Shown: positions 8,157 to 16,690, counted from the first letter of the stretch. The stretch: 40,895 bases of DNA from CAYONM01 sp964405325 (GCA_964405325.1 CAYONM010000008.1:1-40895); one strand, 5' to 3'. Notes: generated by a model not told the origin, from the letters alone. Program-made: numbers and translations.

Positions 8157-9284
8157 TCAGAAATCGAGCTGATGCTGGATGCGGAAGATCACGCCGTCGC
8201 CCTCGTCTTCAGCAGTGAAGATCTGGAGGCCGGCTTGCAGTTTGTTGCTTTTACCGTCGATGTAGTAGTTGGCGCCGAGGTCGACGTACATGCCGCTGTC
8301 GCCACCTTCACCGCTCAACGGTGCACTCTCATCATCGTTGTCGGTGTTGTTGTCCAGCATGGTCAAGCGAAGCGCAGGCTCGAAGACCTTGCCGCTGGCC
8401 AGGGGAATGGCGTAGCCACCTTGGAAGACAGCCGACATGTGATCCGTGTCGGCGGCACCGTTGTCGGCGGTACCCATGGTGATTTCTGCCAGTGCACTGA
8501 TCTGATTATAGTGGACGGTGTAGCTGATGCCAAAGTTGGTGGTATTGGCATCGCCACCCTGGTCTTGTGAGGTGATCGCCAGGCTCAGCACATGACCAAA
8601 GCCTTCTTTGCCCAGGTAGCTTTCTTTGATCTTGGTGGCCCATTCTTCTTTGAGGCTGGTGCTGACCCGCAGGGCGACGAACAGGTCGCTATTGTCATCG
8701 GCGCCAGTGGTCTTACTGCCAGACTCGGCAATGGCCGCATCGATGCCGAAAACGGGGGCGGCAAGACTGTAGCTCAGACCAACGGTTTCGCTGCTGCTGC
8801 CATCGACGCCAAGGCGGCCGTTGGGGAACAGGTAGCCTGAAGAGCTGGCCCCGACATAGCGCATGCCGTAGTCGCCCCATTGCTCCACACCGAATTTGAG
8901 CTGGTGCTTCATGTTGTCACTGCTCATGGACTTCTTGATGTAGGCGTCATCCAGGTCAAAGCCATTGCTGGCGTTGCCATCTTTGTTGCCCATTTTGTCC
9001 ATGTTCATGGTCAAGCCGAAGCCAAAGCCTTCGTCGCTCTTGCCCTTGAAATAAACGCGGGCACGGCGGACGGAAAAATTCCAGGCCTGGGCGTCATCCG
9101 ACATGGTGCCAGTGAATGGATCGTAGTCATTGGTGCCATCGCTTGCCGTGCCGAATTCGGCGCGGACCTGGATGCGCGGCTCAATGGCCAAATTCCAGCC
9201 GTCACCAGCGACTTCAAAAGCCTGGGCGGCGGTGGGAATGGCAGCGACAGCTGCCAGGGCGGGAACGATGTTGCGAAGTTGCAT
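8157..9284 (-). CDS. Outer-membrane porin, phosphate-selective porin O/P-like
   Basis: The protein has 375 residues. ATG 9284 has AGAGGAG 5 bases upstream and gives a clean signal peptide (LAAVAAIPTAAQA, cleavage before FEV). The mature part is a beta-barrel with alternating hydrophobic and polar strands, and the chain ends in Phe (RIQHQLDF), the usual outer-membrane insertion signal. NFSVRRARVYFKGKSDEGFG and DLDDAYIKKSM resemble the Porin_O_P family (OprP/OprO). Its place directly beside pstB suggests it carries phosphate or another anion to the Pst system, but the lysine ladder that makes OprP selective cannot be confirmed by eye. It has its own promoter region with a possible PHO box (9369-9390) and its own terminator. 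Confidence 0.85.
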   Translation of the reverse strand: MQLRNIVPALAAVAAIPTAAQAFEVAGDGWNLAIEPRIQVRAEFGTASDGTNDYDPFTGTMSDDAQAWNFSVRRARVYFKGKSDEGFGFGLTMNMDKMGNKDGNASNGFDLDDAYIKKSMSSDNMKHQLKFGVEQWGDYGMRYVGASSSGYLFPNGRLGVDGSSSETVGLSYSLAAPVFGIDAAIAESGSKTTGADDNSDLFVALRVSTSLKEEWATKIKESYLGKEGFGHVLSLAITSQDQGGDANTTNFGISYTVHYNQISALAEITMGTADNGAADTDHMSAVFQGGYAIPLASGKVFEPALRLTMLDNNTDNDDESAPLSGEGGDSGMYVDLGANYYIDGKSNKLQAGLQIFTAEDEGDGVIFRIQHQLDF

Positions 9285-9323
9285 CGTGACTCCTCTCAAG
9301 GGGGGTTCGGGGTACGGGGATTG

Positions 9324-9344
9324 TGGGCGGGGGTTCTCCGCCCA
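9324..9344 (-). other. Hairpin in the porin 5' leader
   Basis: TGGGCGG (9324-9330) pairs with CCGCCCA (9338-9344) around a 7-base loop. If transcription starts downstream of the proposed -10 box, this lies in the untranslated leader, about 40 bases before the ATG. It could stabilise the mRNA. Confidence 0.5.
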
Positions 9345-9350
9345 AAATCA

Positions 9351-9390
9351 ATATTAGTAGGGAAAGTACGTGAAGGTCAGGTGAAAAACA
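9351..9390 (-). promoter_or_regulatory. Putative PHO box and -10 of the porin gene
   Basis: On the minus strand, TTCAC occurs twice exactly 11 bases apart (9381-9385 and 9370-9374), within TTTTTCACCTGACCTTCACG. A TAATAT -10-like box follows at 9356-9351, so the repeats sit where a PhoB-type activator replaces the -35 element. Direct repeats of TTCAC at 11-bp spacing are the form of PhoB/PhoP boxes in several bacteria. No PhoB gene is in the window, so the assignment is inference. Confidence 0.45.
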
Positions 9391-9485
9391 TCAGTCTTGC
9401 GTAACACGCTAACAACATCTTTGTCAGCGCAAGCGTCGGGTTTTTGGGCAAACGTAGTGTGTGAATCACCGCAGCGGTGGCATTA

Positions 9486-10334
9486 TCAGCCGAATCGGCC
9501 AGTCACGTAGTCGGCGGTTTCCTGGAGACGGGGTTTGGTGAAAAGGTCAACCGTGGGGCCGTATTCAACGAGATGGCCGAGGTACATGAAGGCGGTGTAA
9601 TCACTGGCGCGTGAGGCCTGTTGCATGTTATGGGTGACGATCAGGATCGTGTAGCCACCGGTCGCTTTCAGCTGCGCCACCAGATCTTCTATCTTGCCGG
9701 TGGCAATGGGATCCAATGCCGAACAGGGCTCATCCATTAACAGCACCTCCGGATCGGCAGCCAAGGCGCGTGCGATGCACAGGCGCTGCTGCTGACCGCC
9801 CGACATGCCCAATGCGCTTTCGTGCAAACGGTCCTTGACTTCATCCCATAGCGCCGAGTCCTTCAGGCTGCGCTCCACGGTTTCGTCAAGGACGTTGCGA
9901 TCACGGACGCCATCGATCCGCAGGGGGTAGATGACGTTTTCATAGATCGACATGGGAAAGGGGTTTGGCTTCTGAAACACCATGCCCATGCGTTTGCGCA
10001 ATTCGATGACGTCAACATGTTTGCCATAGATCGAGCTCTGGTTCAAACGCATGTCACCCGCGATGGTGACGCTGGCGATCAGATCGTTCATGCGGTTGAC
10101 GCTACGCAGCAGGGTGCTCTTACCGCAGCCGGAGGGGCCGACCAGAGCGGTGATCTGACCACCTTTGACCAGCATGGAGACATCGAACAGCGCCTGTACG
10201 GGACCGTAGTAGAGATTGAAGTCTTCAATCTCCAGCACGGCTTCGCAGCCGGACAGCTCGTCGTGGATTTCAGCTGGGGGATGTTCGCCGGAGGTGATCT
10301 GTTCCAGGCGGTTCATCGTGGCGGCGGCGGTCAT
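9486..10334 (-). CDS. pstB: Phosphate ABC transporter ATP-binding protein PstB
   Basis: The protein has 282 residues and is the ATPase of the high-affinity phosphate transporter. Walker A is GPSGCGKST, the Q-loop region is MVFQKPNPFPMSIYENV (typical of PstB), the ABC signature is MSGGQQQRL, Walker B is VLLMDEP and the H-loop is ILIVTHNM. AAGGA precedes the ATG by 7 bases. It is the last gene of pstS-pstC-pstA-pstB and starts 64 bases after pstA. The N-terminal extension of about 30 residues before VLEIEDFNLYYG is longer than in E. coli. No phoU gene follows; the porin lies downstream on the same strand behind its own promoter. Confidence 0.97.
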   Translation of the reverse strand: MTAAATMNRLEQITSGEHPPAEIHDELSGCEAVLEIEDFNLYYGPVQALFDVSMLVKGGQITALVGPSGCGKSTLLRSVNRMNDLIASVTIAGDMRLNQSSIYGKHVDVIELRKRMGMVFQKPNPFPMSIYENVIYPLRIDGVRDRNVLDETVERSLKDSALWDEVKDRLHESALGMSGGQQQRLCIARALAADPEVLLMDEPCSALDPIATGKIEDLVAQLKATGGYTILIVTHNMQQASRASDYTAFMYLGHLVEYGPTVDLFTKPRLQETADYVTGRFG

Positions 10335-10398
10335 GAGCGGTCCTTTGAGATGGGTCTAAACAAGGTCAAGCGGTCGTTAGTCGGGCGCAAATATTGGT

Positions 10399-12192
10399 TC
10401 AGAACTGGTTGCCGGCGTACTTGGCGTTCAGGCGGCCGCGCAGCCAGATCGCCATGATGTTGAGCACCGCGATGATGCCGATCAGCAGCAGCGTGGTGGT
10501 GTAGACCATGGGGCGAGCGGCTTCGGAGTCGGGACTCTGGAAGCCGACGGTGTAGATATGGTAGCCCAGGTGCATGAAGCTGTTGTTGGTGACGAAGGGC
10601 AGGCCCAGATCCGAGATATAGGGGAACTCGGTCACCACGGGCAATTCTGGCGCCAGATGCACCGCGCCGACCAGCATCAGCGGTGCCACCTCGCCGGCGC
10701 CGCGGGCCATGGCCAGGATGGTGCCGGTCAGGATGCCGGGCAGGGCGTGCGGCAGGACGATGCGTTGCATGGTCTGCCATTTGGAAGCGCCGCAGCCGTA
10801 GCTGGCTTCGCGAATGCTGCCGGGGACGGCAGAAAGCGCCTCCTCGGTGGCAACGATCACCACTGGCAGGGTGAGCAGGCTCATGGTGATGGCGGCCCAG
10901 ATCATACCTTCCTTGCCGAGTACCGGCTTTGATTCCGCCACGTGGGCCGGAAACAGCCAGCTGTCCAAGCCACCACCGACCATGACACAGAAGAAGCCCA
11001 GGCCAAATACGCCGAAGACGATGGAAGGTACCCCGGCGAGATTGTTGATGGAGATCCGGACCATGGACACGATCAGGCCCTGTCGGGCGTATTCGCGCAG
11101 GTAGAGGGCTGCGATCACGCCGAACGGCACCACCAGCACGGTCATGGACAGGGTCATCACCAGGGTACCGACGATGCAGGGCCAGACGCCGCCATACATG
11201 TTGGATTCGCGCGGATCGTCGAACAGGAACTCGCTCCAGCGGTCCAGGTAGACGCCGATGCTGCTGCCGAGGTTCAGCTGGTTGGCGGGATAGGCGCGTA
11301 CGACCTCGGCGACTGCTATGATCTTGGTGGGCTGCTCGGTGGCCTCGCTGTTCTGTTGCATGGCGCTGCGCATCAGCAAGGCGTAGCCTTCGTTCTTGGC
11401 GTCCAGGGCATGGATGCGCTCGTTGATCTTTTCGCGTTCTTTCAGGCTGTTGGCGACGAACTGCTGATGGGTCTCGACTGCCTTGCGATACTGCGGCGAG
11501 TCCTCGCCATATTTCAATTTGGCTTTGACGATGTCTATCCGGTAGGATTCGTTGCGTTCTTCGATCGTCCGGATCTGGTGTTTTTCCAGCGAGCGGGCCT
11601 GATACCAACGGTTGCGGACCTCCGCGTGGATCTCGTTGAAGCGTTGCCAAGCCGCTTCCGGGCTGTCGGCGACCACTTGGCCCTTTTCCTGGAAGCCGAC
11701 CAGATGACCGAAGAAGGGGCCCCAGTCCAAGCGCTCGACGGTCATGGCCCATTCCGGTTCGGCTTGGCTGGTGATCTGATGGTCGTCGATCCACCTGAAG
11801 GAGTTGCTCTGCATGTCGGCATTGGCGACCCAGAGCAGTGAGCGATTGTAGGGCTTGCCGTCGGCATCCTTGCCGTTTTCGCGACGGGTGAAGGAACCCA
11901 GGTGTTGGCTGCCGTCCTGCAGGGTGACTGCCACCATCGTCTTGGGCCAGAAGGTGCCCAGGCCACGATACAGCACGGTGCCGATCAGCAGGAGGATCAT
12001 GGCCAAGGCAATGGCCAGGGCGCCGCCGGTCAGCCAAACCATCGGCTCGCCATAGGAGAACAGCGAGCTCTTCTGGCGATGCGGGCGGGCTGGTTGGGGA
12101 GCTTTCGTGGTGGTGCTGTCAGCCGCAGCTGCCGGGCTTCTGGTGGGCACAGCCGGCTCCTCTTCTTCGATCACGGATGCGGATGTAGACAT
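10399..12192 (-). CDS. pstA: Phosphate ABC transporter permease PstA, long form with extra periplasmic domain
   Basis: The protein has 597 residues from ATG 12192 (MSTSASVIEEEEP). A GTG at 12270 overlapping the pstC stop is also in frame but has no ribosome-binding site and gives an unlikely N-terminus. After a short acidic tail and TM1 (WLTGGALAIALAMILLLIGTVLY), about 230 residues of periplasmic, partly coiled-coil sequence are inserted before the standard permease core. The core carries the EAA loop GASKWQTMQRIVLPHALPG and the PstA hallmark ARGAGEVAPLML. The usual E. coli protein is about 300 residues; long forms of this kind occur in some other Gram-negative bacteria. The extra domain probably meets the matching extension in PstC at the periplasmic face. 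Confidence 0.94.
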   Translation of the reverse strand: MSTSASVIEEEEPAVPTRSPAAAADSTTTKAPQPARPHRQKSSLFSYGEPMVWLTGGALAIALAMILLLIGTVLYRGLGTFWPKTMVAVTLQDGSQHLGSFTRRENGKDADGKPYNRSLLWVANADMQSNSFRWIDDHQITSQAEPEWAMTVERLDWGPFFGHLVGFQEKGQVVADSPEAAWQRFNEIHAEVRNRWYQARSLEKHQIRTIEERNESYRIDIVKAKLKYGEDSPQYRKAVETHQQFVANSLKEREKINERIHALDAKNEGYALLMRSAMQQNSEATEQPTKIIAVAEVVRAYPANQLNLGSSIGVYLDRWSEFLFDDPRESNMYGGVWPCIVGTLVMTLSMTVLVVPFGVIAALYLREYARQGLIVSMVRISINNLAGVPSIVFGVFGLGFFCVMVGGGLDSWLFPAHVAESKPVLGKEGMIWAAITMSLLTLPVVIVATEEALSAVPGSIREASYGCGASKWQTMQRIVLPHALPGILTGTILAMARGAGEVAPLMLVGAVHLAPELPVVTEFPYISDLGLPFVTNNSFMHLGYHIYTVGFQSPDSEAARPMVYTTTLLLIGIIAVLNIMAIWLRGRLNAKYAGNQF

Positions 12193-12266
12193 GACGATGT
12201 TCTCTCGACCATTCTCTTTAAGGCTGGTCAAAGCCAACGCCGGTGGCACGTGAGATCCCATCGCAG

Positions 12267-14891
12267 TCACAGCTGCAGGGCGCGCTTGCGGAAACGCTGC
12301 CGGACCAGTTCTGCAGCGGTATTCAAGACGAAGGTCATCAGGAACAGCAACAGGCCGGTCAGGAAGAGAATGCGGTAGTGCGAGGATCCGATCGGTGCTT
12401 CAGGCAGCTCTACGGCGATGTTGGCCGACAGGGTGCGCATGCCGTTGAAGATATTCCAGTCTTTCACTGGCGTATTGCCGGTGGCCATCAGCACGATCAT
12501 GGTTTCGCCGACGGCGCGGCCCAGGCCGATCATGATGGCCGAAAACAGGCCGCTGGTCGCTGTGGGCACGATTATCCGGACCGCGGTCTGCCAGGGGGTG
12601 GCGCCGCAGCCTAAGGAAGCGGCGCGTAGGTAGTTGGGTACGGCTTTCAGAGCATCTTCGGAAATGGTGTAAATAAGCGGAATCACCGCGAAGCCCATGA
12701 TCACGCCAACCACGAGGGCGTTACGTTGCGAGAACGTGTCGACGTAGCTGCCACGGGCATCGGCGAAGGTGCTCAAGGCCGCGGCCACCGCCAGGGCCAG
12801 CACGAAAGCGACGACCACACCTGTAACTATTTTGAGCAGGTCGGCATGGGCTAACGCTTTGACACCTTTTTTCGCGCCGATGGTTTGGTCCATCCAGGGC
12901 ATGACATAGCGACCAGCCAACCAGGCGACGGTCAGACCGGCAGCCGGTAGGGTCAGAAACAGCCAGCCTCCAATGGCGCCCTCATAGCGCATGCTGCCGG
13001 AAATTTCCTGCGGACCGCTCAGCCAGCTGCGAATATTACCGTCGAAGAACAGGTTTTCGACTGGCGTGCCAATGACCCAAGACAGGTACAGGCCGATCGG
13101 CAGGCTGAGTAAAATCCAGGCCGGACGCCACATCTGGATGCTCTGCTTGCGTGGCATCAGCTGCCAGAGGTGGCCGCCGATCACGAACACCAGCGGCACT
13201 ACGATAAAAGTGCTGATGGTCATGGGCAGGGCTCTTTCGACGATGGGCGCCAACTCCAGGCCGGCGATGAAGCCCAGTACCACCGAGGGCAGACTGGCCA
13301 TCAGTTCGATCACCGGCTTGATGCGACGGCTGAGGCTGGGCGGCAGGAATTCTGATGAGAAGATTGCGGCGCCGATGGCCACCGGGATGGCGAAGAGCAT
13401 GGCATAGACCGTGGCCTTCAGGGTGCCAAAAATCAGCGGCCACAGGCCCAGCTTGGGTTCGGCGGCATCGGTGGCGCCGGTGGACTGCCACATGGTCTGC
13501 GCTTGGTTGAAGCTCTCATACCAGACCGGCGTGAACAGCGAGGTGAAACTGACATCGGGATGCTCGGCGCTCAGTGTCCAAAAATCGACGCCATTGGCAT
13601 TGGCCATCAGCAGGCCGTCGTCCTTGGGTGAAATAATAATGTCGATCAGCGGTGGTTCGAGTTGGCTCATCCCTTCAGCGATGATCGCTTCGTTGGTGAC
13701 GTTGATCACGCGGAAGAAGCCATCGGCGTAACTGACCGCGATCTGCCGCATGCGGGTGCTGGTGGAAATCGCGGTCACCGCTGCCGGGTGGGGCTCCAGG
13801 TCGTGACCCATGCGCAAGACGCGACCGTCCTGGCTCTCGGCACGCTCGGGCTCGGTCAAAAACCAGGCACGGACCCGGCCCTGGTCGTCGCCGACCATCA
13901 CCGTGCCATCACCCAGCAGCGTGGTGGCGGTGGTGATGGTGATGCCGGAGTCGCCTGGTAGCAGATTGGCGGTCTCCACCAGCTGCGGTGTGGCCAGATC
14001 AGCCAGATCGTAGCGCTGACAGGTGCCATTGTCCCAGATCACCAGCAGATTGGTGGCGCTGCGGGACAGCACCAATTGGATGGGATGGGTGTCGACATCG
14101 CTCAGAGCAAAAGAGGTGGTGTTCGTGCTGATGGTCTTCTTGCGCGTCATCAGGTTGACGCGCTCCTTCATTGCGACCAGGTAGATGGTATTGTCCTTGG
14201 TCAGCATGGCGGCCAAGTGGCCCCTGCCAACGGGGGCCATAACCACATGATCGATGGCAGAATCACCGGAGGCGCCGTCGATGCTTTGCACTTCGCCGAT
14301 TTCCATGTGCAGCGACTGCTTGCGGAATTGATTCTGGCTGATTCGTCGAATCACGCCGTCTTCAAAATTGGCCTTCTCGTTGAGTTCGAGTTTGGTGACC
14401 GCATCGGGGACCTGGTCGGCGAACAGGAAGTCACTGTCCACCGTGATGGTGCCGACCTGCCAGCGTCCGTCCGGATAGGTTGCCATGATCTGGTTGCCAC
14501 GGACGGTGACCGCGTCCGGATCGCCGGCGAAGGGCTTGCTCTCGTTGAAGACTTCGCCGTCCTCGATGCTGAAACTGGCCACCACGCCACGATCGCTCAT
14601 CCGCCAGCCAACTTGTTGCTGATCGTCGATACCGATCTCCTGGATCCGTTCCTTGGGATTGGCGAATTCCTGCTGATGGACCCGCTGTTGCTCGACTTCT
14701 GCTGGGATGAACAGCGGCAGCACCTCGTAGATGAGGTAGAACATCACCAGCGAGACTGCCAAGATGGTGCTGATCCCACCCAGGACGATGACCAGATAGC
14801 TTGCTTTATCGAGAAACAGCACGCTTCCGCGGGTTTTCCGCGAGCGCTTGTAACGAGTGGGATTGACCAGTGCAGGCTTTTGATCACTCAT
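12267..14891 (-). CDS. pstC: Phosphate ABC transporter permease PstC, long form with WD40-like periplasmic domain
   Basis: The protein has 874 residues. ATG 14891 (MSDQKPALV) is chosen because GAGG lies 8 bases upstream; the frame is open further but the extra 101 residues look noncoding. TM1 is at about 29-60. Residues 65-430 form a periplasmic region of repeating beta-strand units (for example NLLVIWDNGTCQRYDL, GTVMVGDDQGRVRAWFL, RQIAVSYADGFFRVINV) that looks like a beta-propeller. The permease core follows, starting FGTLKATVYAMLFAIPVAIG, with an inner insertion at about 565-650, the EAA loop GCGATPWQTAVRIIVP and the PstC hallmark GLGRAVGETMIVLMATGN. E. coli PstC is about 319 residues. It is transcribed after pstS, separated by a terminator. 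Confidence 0.94.
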   Translation of the reverse strand: MSDQKPALVNPTRYKRSRKTRGSVLFLDKASYLVIVLGGISTILAVSLVMFYLIYEVLPLFIPAEVEQQRVHQQEFANPKERIQEIGIDDQQQVGWRMSDRGVVASFSIEDGEVFNESKPFAGDPDAVTVRGNQIMATYPDGRWQVGTITVDSDFLFADQVPDAVTKLELNEKANFEDGVIRRISQNQFRKQSLHMEIGEVQSIDGASGDSAIDHVVMAPVGRGHLAAMLTKDNTIYLVAMKERVNLMTRKKTISTNTTSFALSDVDTHPIQLVLSRSATNLLVIWDNGTCQRYDLADLATPQLVETANLLPGDSGITITTATTLLGDGTVMVGDDQGRVRAWFLTEPERAESQDGRVLRMGHDLEPHPAAVTAISTSTRMRQIAVSYADGFFRVINVTNEAIIAEGMSQLEPPLIDIIISPKDDGLLMANANGVDFWTLSAEHPDVSFTSLFTPVWYESFNQAQTMWQSTGATDAAEPKLGLWPLIFGTLKATVYAMLFAIPVAIGAAIFSSEFLPPSLSRRIKPVIELMASLPSVVLGFIAGLELAPIVERALPMTISTFIVVPLVFVIGGHLWQLMPRKQSIQMWRPAWILLSLPIGLYLSWVIGTPVENLFFDGNIRSWLSGPQEISGSMRYEGAIGGWLFLTLPAAGLTVAWLAGRYVMPWMDQTIGAKKGVKALAHADLLKIVTGVVVAFVLALAVAAALSTFADARGSYVDTFSQRNALVVGVIMGFAVIPLIYTISEDALKAVPNYLRAASLGCGATPWQTAVRIIVPTATSGLFSAIMIGLGRAVGETMIVLMATGNTPVKDWNIFNGMRTLSANIAVELPEAPIGSSHYRILFLTGLLLFLMTFVLNTAAELVRQRFRKRALQL

Positions 14892-15007
14892 GAACGGTGC
14901 CTCAGGATGCCGTGTATAGTGGTGGATGTTTTGCTCGCTGAGCGTGCCGACGTTTCCCTGCCGGTGCCTCGTTGAAGCCGCGAATGCGTCGCGAAGCCGG
15001 AGCCGGT

Positions 15008-15064
15008 TCGGAGGGGGCGGAGCCGGAGGACCAAGAGCATGGCAGCTGGCTGAGCCCCCTCCGA
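15008..15064. repeat. 11-bp inverted repeat between pstS and pstC
   Basis: TCGGAGGGGGC at 15008-15018 is perfectly complementary to GCCCCCTCCGA at 15054-15064, with 35 bases between. The surrounding 14930-15070 stretch is rich in short GC palindromes and resembles the repeat at the right edge in style, though not clearly in sequence. It lies between the pstS terminator and the pstC start. Confidence 0.55.
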
Positions 15065-15088
15065 GGTAAACGCTGCTCTTTGCGGACG

Positions 15089-15114
15089 AGAAAAACCCGG
15101 ACCAGTGGTCCGGG
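15089..15114 (-). terminator. Intercistronic terminator/attenuator after pstS
   Basis: CCCGGACC (15096-15103) pairs with GGTCCGGG (15107-15114) around a 3-base loop; on the minus strand the stem is followed at once by TTTTT (15091-15095). It starts 12 bases after the pstS stop and precedes pstC. Partial termination here would make more binding protein than permease. Confidence 0.85.
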
Positions 15115-15126
15115 CATGTGGCACGT

Positions 15127-16092
15127 TTAGAGGCTGATGTTGACAGCGGCCAAGGATTCCTTGGCGATTTCCAGGCTGATCGGGATGTAGCCATCCTTGA
15201 TCACCTGTTCCTGACCTTCCTTCGAGAAGATGAATTTCAGGAACTCGGCGCGCAGCGGATCCAGCTGGGTGCCGGGACGGTAATTGATGGTCAGCCACAG
15301 AAAGCGGGCCAGCGGGTACTCGCCAGCATGCTTGGGAATGGCCTCAACGAAGTCGGTGCCTTCGGCGGCGAGCGGGACGGCGCGTACATCGGCGGTCTGG
15401 TAGCCGATGCCGCTGTAACCGATGGCGTTGACCTGACGGGCAACGGCCTGGACCACGGCGGATGAGCCGGGCATTTCCTTCACGGTGTCCTTGTAGTCGC
15501 CCTTGGCCAGGGCGTGCTTCTTGAAGTAGCCGTAGGTACCGGAAGCAGCGTTGCGACCGTAGAGGTCGATGGTCTGGTTGGCCAGCGCGCCGCCCAAGCC
15601 CAACTGACCCCAGCTGGTGACCTCAGGCGCACCGCTGTTGCGGGTCTTGGAGAAGATGCCGTCCAGCTGCTGCATATTCAGACCCTGGATCGGGTTGCTC
15701 TTGTTGACGAACACGGCCAACATGTCGATGGAGGTGGCGACCTGCACCGGCTTGTAGCCGAAGCGCTGTTCAAAGGCATCGCTCTCGGAGCTCTTCACCT
15801 GGCGGCTCATGGGGCCGAAGGTGGCGCGGCCTTCAATCAGCGCCTTGGGCGCGGTGCTGGAGCCCTTGCCTTCGATCTCGACTTGAACATGGGGGTAGAT
15901 GCGCTGGAAGTTTTCGGCCCACAGCGTCATCATGTTGTTCATGGTGTCGGAGCCGACGGTTTTGATGGTGCCCGACACGCCAGTGGTTGGCTGGTAGCCG
16001 GGAAGACGGCTGTCGATGTCGACAGCGGACAGACTGACGCTGGCGCAGATGACCAACACGGCCAGTACGCGAATGCGAAGAAGGGTGCTCAT
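15127..16092 (-). CDS. pstS: Phosphate-binding periplasmic protein PstS
   Basis: The protein has 321 residues and captures phosphate for PstCAB. GAGGAG lies 5 bases before ATG 16092. A signal peptide (VLAVLVICASVSLSA) precedes the mature chain. Phosphate-site motifs of the PBP-like family are visible: VGSDTMNNMM, the loop VEIEGKGSSTAPKALIEG, GPMSR, and GRNAASGTYGYFKKH. The closing region TQLDPLRAEFLKFIFSKEGQ is typical for the family. It is the first gene of pstS-pstC-pstA-pstB and is followed by a terminator. Some relatives are lipoproteins, but no lipobox is clear here. Confidence 0.95.
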   Translation of the reverse strand: MSTLLRIRVLAVLVICASVSLSAVDIDSRLPGYQPTTGVSGTIKTVGSDTMNNMMTLWAENFQRIYPHVQVEIEGKGSSTAPKALIEGRATFGPMSRQVKSSESDAFEQRFGYKPVQVATSIDMLAVFVNKSNPIQGLNMQQLDGIFSKTRNSGAPEVTSWGQLGLGGALANQTIDLYGRNAASGTYGYFKKHALAKGDYKDTVKEMPGSSAVVQAVARQVNAIGYSGIGYQTADVRAVPLAAEGTDFVEAIPKHAGEYPLARFLWLTINYRPGTQLDPLRAEFLKFIFSKEGQEQVIKDGYIPISLEIAKESLAAVNISL

Positions 16093-16136
16093 GTTCGCTC
16101 CTCATGGGGAAATGGTGGCAGAGCGCGCATTCTAGG

Positions 16137-16167
16137 AGCCCTCATCAGTGATTGATGAGGGCTTTTT
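16137..16167 (+). terminator. Hairpin with T tract on the plus strand upstream of pstS
   Basis: An 11-bp perfect stem, AGCCCTCATCA (16137-16147) with TGATGAGGGCT (16153-16163), is followed by TTTTAAA on the plus strand only. Genes on both sides read on the minus strand, so either it blocks antisense transcription or it is a structured element in the pstS leader or the 3' end of the receiver transcript. Confidence 0.6.
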
Positions 16168-16205
16168 AAATATCACATAAAGTCGTCGGGGGTGATTGCC
16201 TGGCG

Positions 16206-16231
16206 TGCAGGCTCCTCTTGCAGGCTCCTCT
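16206..16231. repeat. 13-bp tandem repeat
   Basis: TGCAGGCTCCTCT occurs twice head to tail at 16206-16218 and 16219-16231, in the spacer between the receiver gene and pstS. Next to it (16248-16281) is an A/T-run hairpin, CGGAAAAAAACC with GGTTTTTCCG, which could end the receiver transcript. Confidence 0.6.
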
Positions 16232-16309
16232 AGCGACCGGTGGACACGGAAAAAAACCGGCAAAAACGTGGTTTTTCCGGGGCCTGTCGTGTTCGTCGAC
16301 GGTGAGCGG

Positions 16310-16666
16310 TCAGGAGGCCTGTTTGGCGGTCTGCTCCAGGTGGGCGCACAGCTGTGGCAGCTGTGCCGGCTTGATGAAGAAGGTGCTGATGCCGGTTTCC
16401 TCGGCAGCCTGCTGGACGCAGGGCTTGGTGGCGTCATTGGAGAACAGGATCATATGCCGACGTGGCAGCACCCGAGCCAGGTCGATGCCGTTGCCATCGG
16501 CCAGTTCGGTGTCCAGGATCAGACAGTCGTAGCTCTTGTGGGCCAGGCGAACGACCGCCTCGCGGGCGCTGGCGACGGCATCGACCTGGACCGGTCCGTG
16601 CTTGGTCGCCTTCTCCAGGAATTGTTTCCGGATCCGGTGGTCGGTGTTGACGAACAGGATGCGCAT
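16310..16666 (-). CDS. Stand-alone response-regulator receiver domain protein
   Basis: The protein has 118 residues and is a CheY-like receiver with no output domain. The phospho-acceptor is D52 (CLILDTELADGNG), with S76 (FSND) and K99 (FFIKP) in the expected places. The acidic pair near residue 8 is reduced: the chain reads VNTDH, so only D9 remains where two acids are usual, and Mg2+ binding may be altered. GGAGG lies 7 bases before the ATG. A sigma-54 promoter (16691-16710) sits about 25 bases upstream of the start, and the next gene upstream codes for an NtrC-type activator. It probably acts by protein contact. No kinase partner is in the window. Confidence 0.85.
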   Translation of the reverse strand: MRILFVNTDHRIRKQFLEKATKHGPVQVDAVASAREAVVRLAHKSYDCLILDTELADGNGIDLARVLPRRHMILFSNDATKPCVQQAAEETGISTFFIKPAQLPQLCAHLEQTAKQAS

Positions 16667-16690
16667 GGAAATGGCCTCCTCCTGCTCGCG

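Noticed and set aside
10942..11841. 299-residue plus-strand open frame opposite pstA
   Set aside because: Shadow with biased composition and no recognisable motif.
10331..12037. 568-residue open frame on the minus strand overlapping pstA
   Set aside because: Arg/Pro/His-rich with no domain; pstA in the other frame has clear permease helices and EAA loop.
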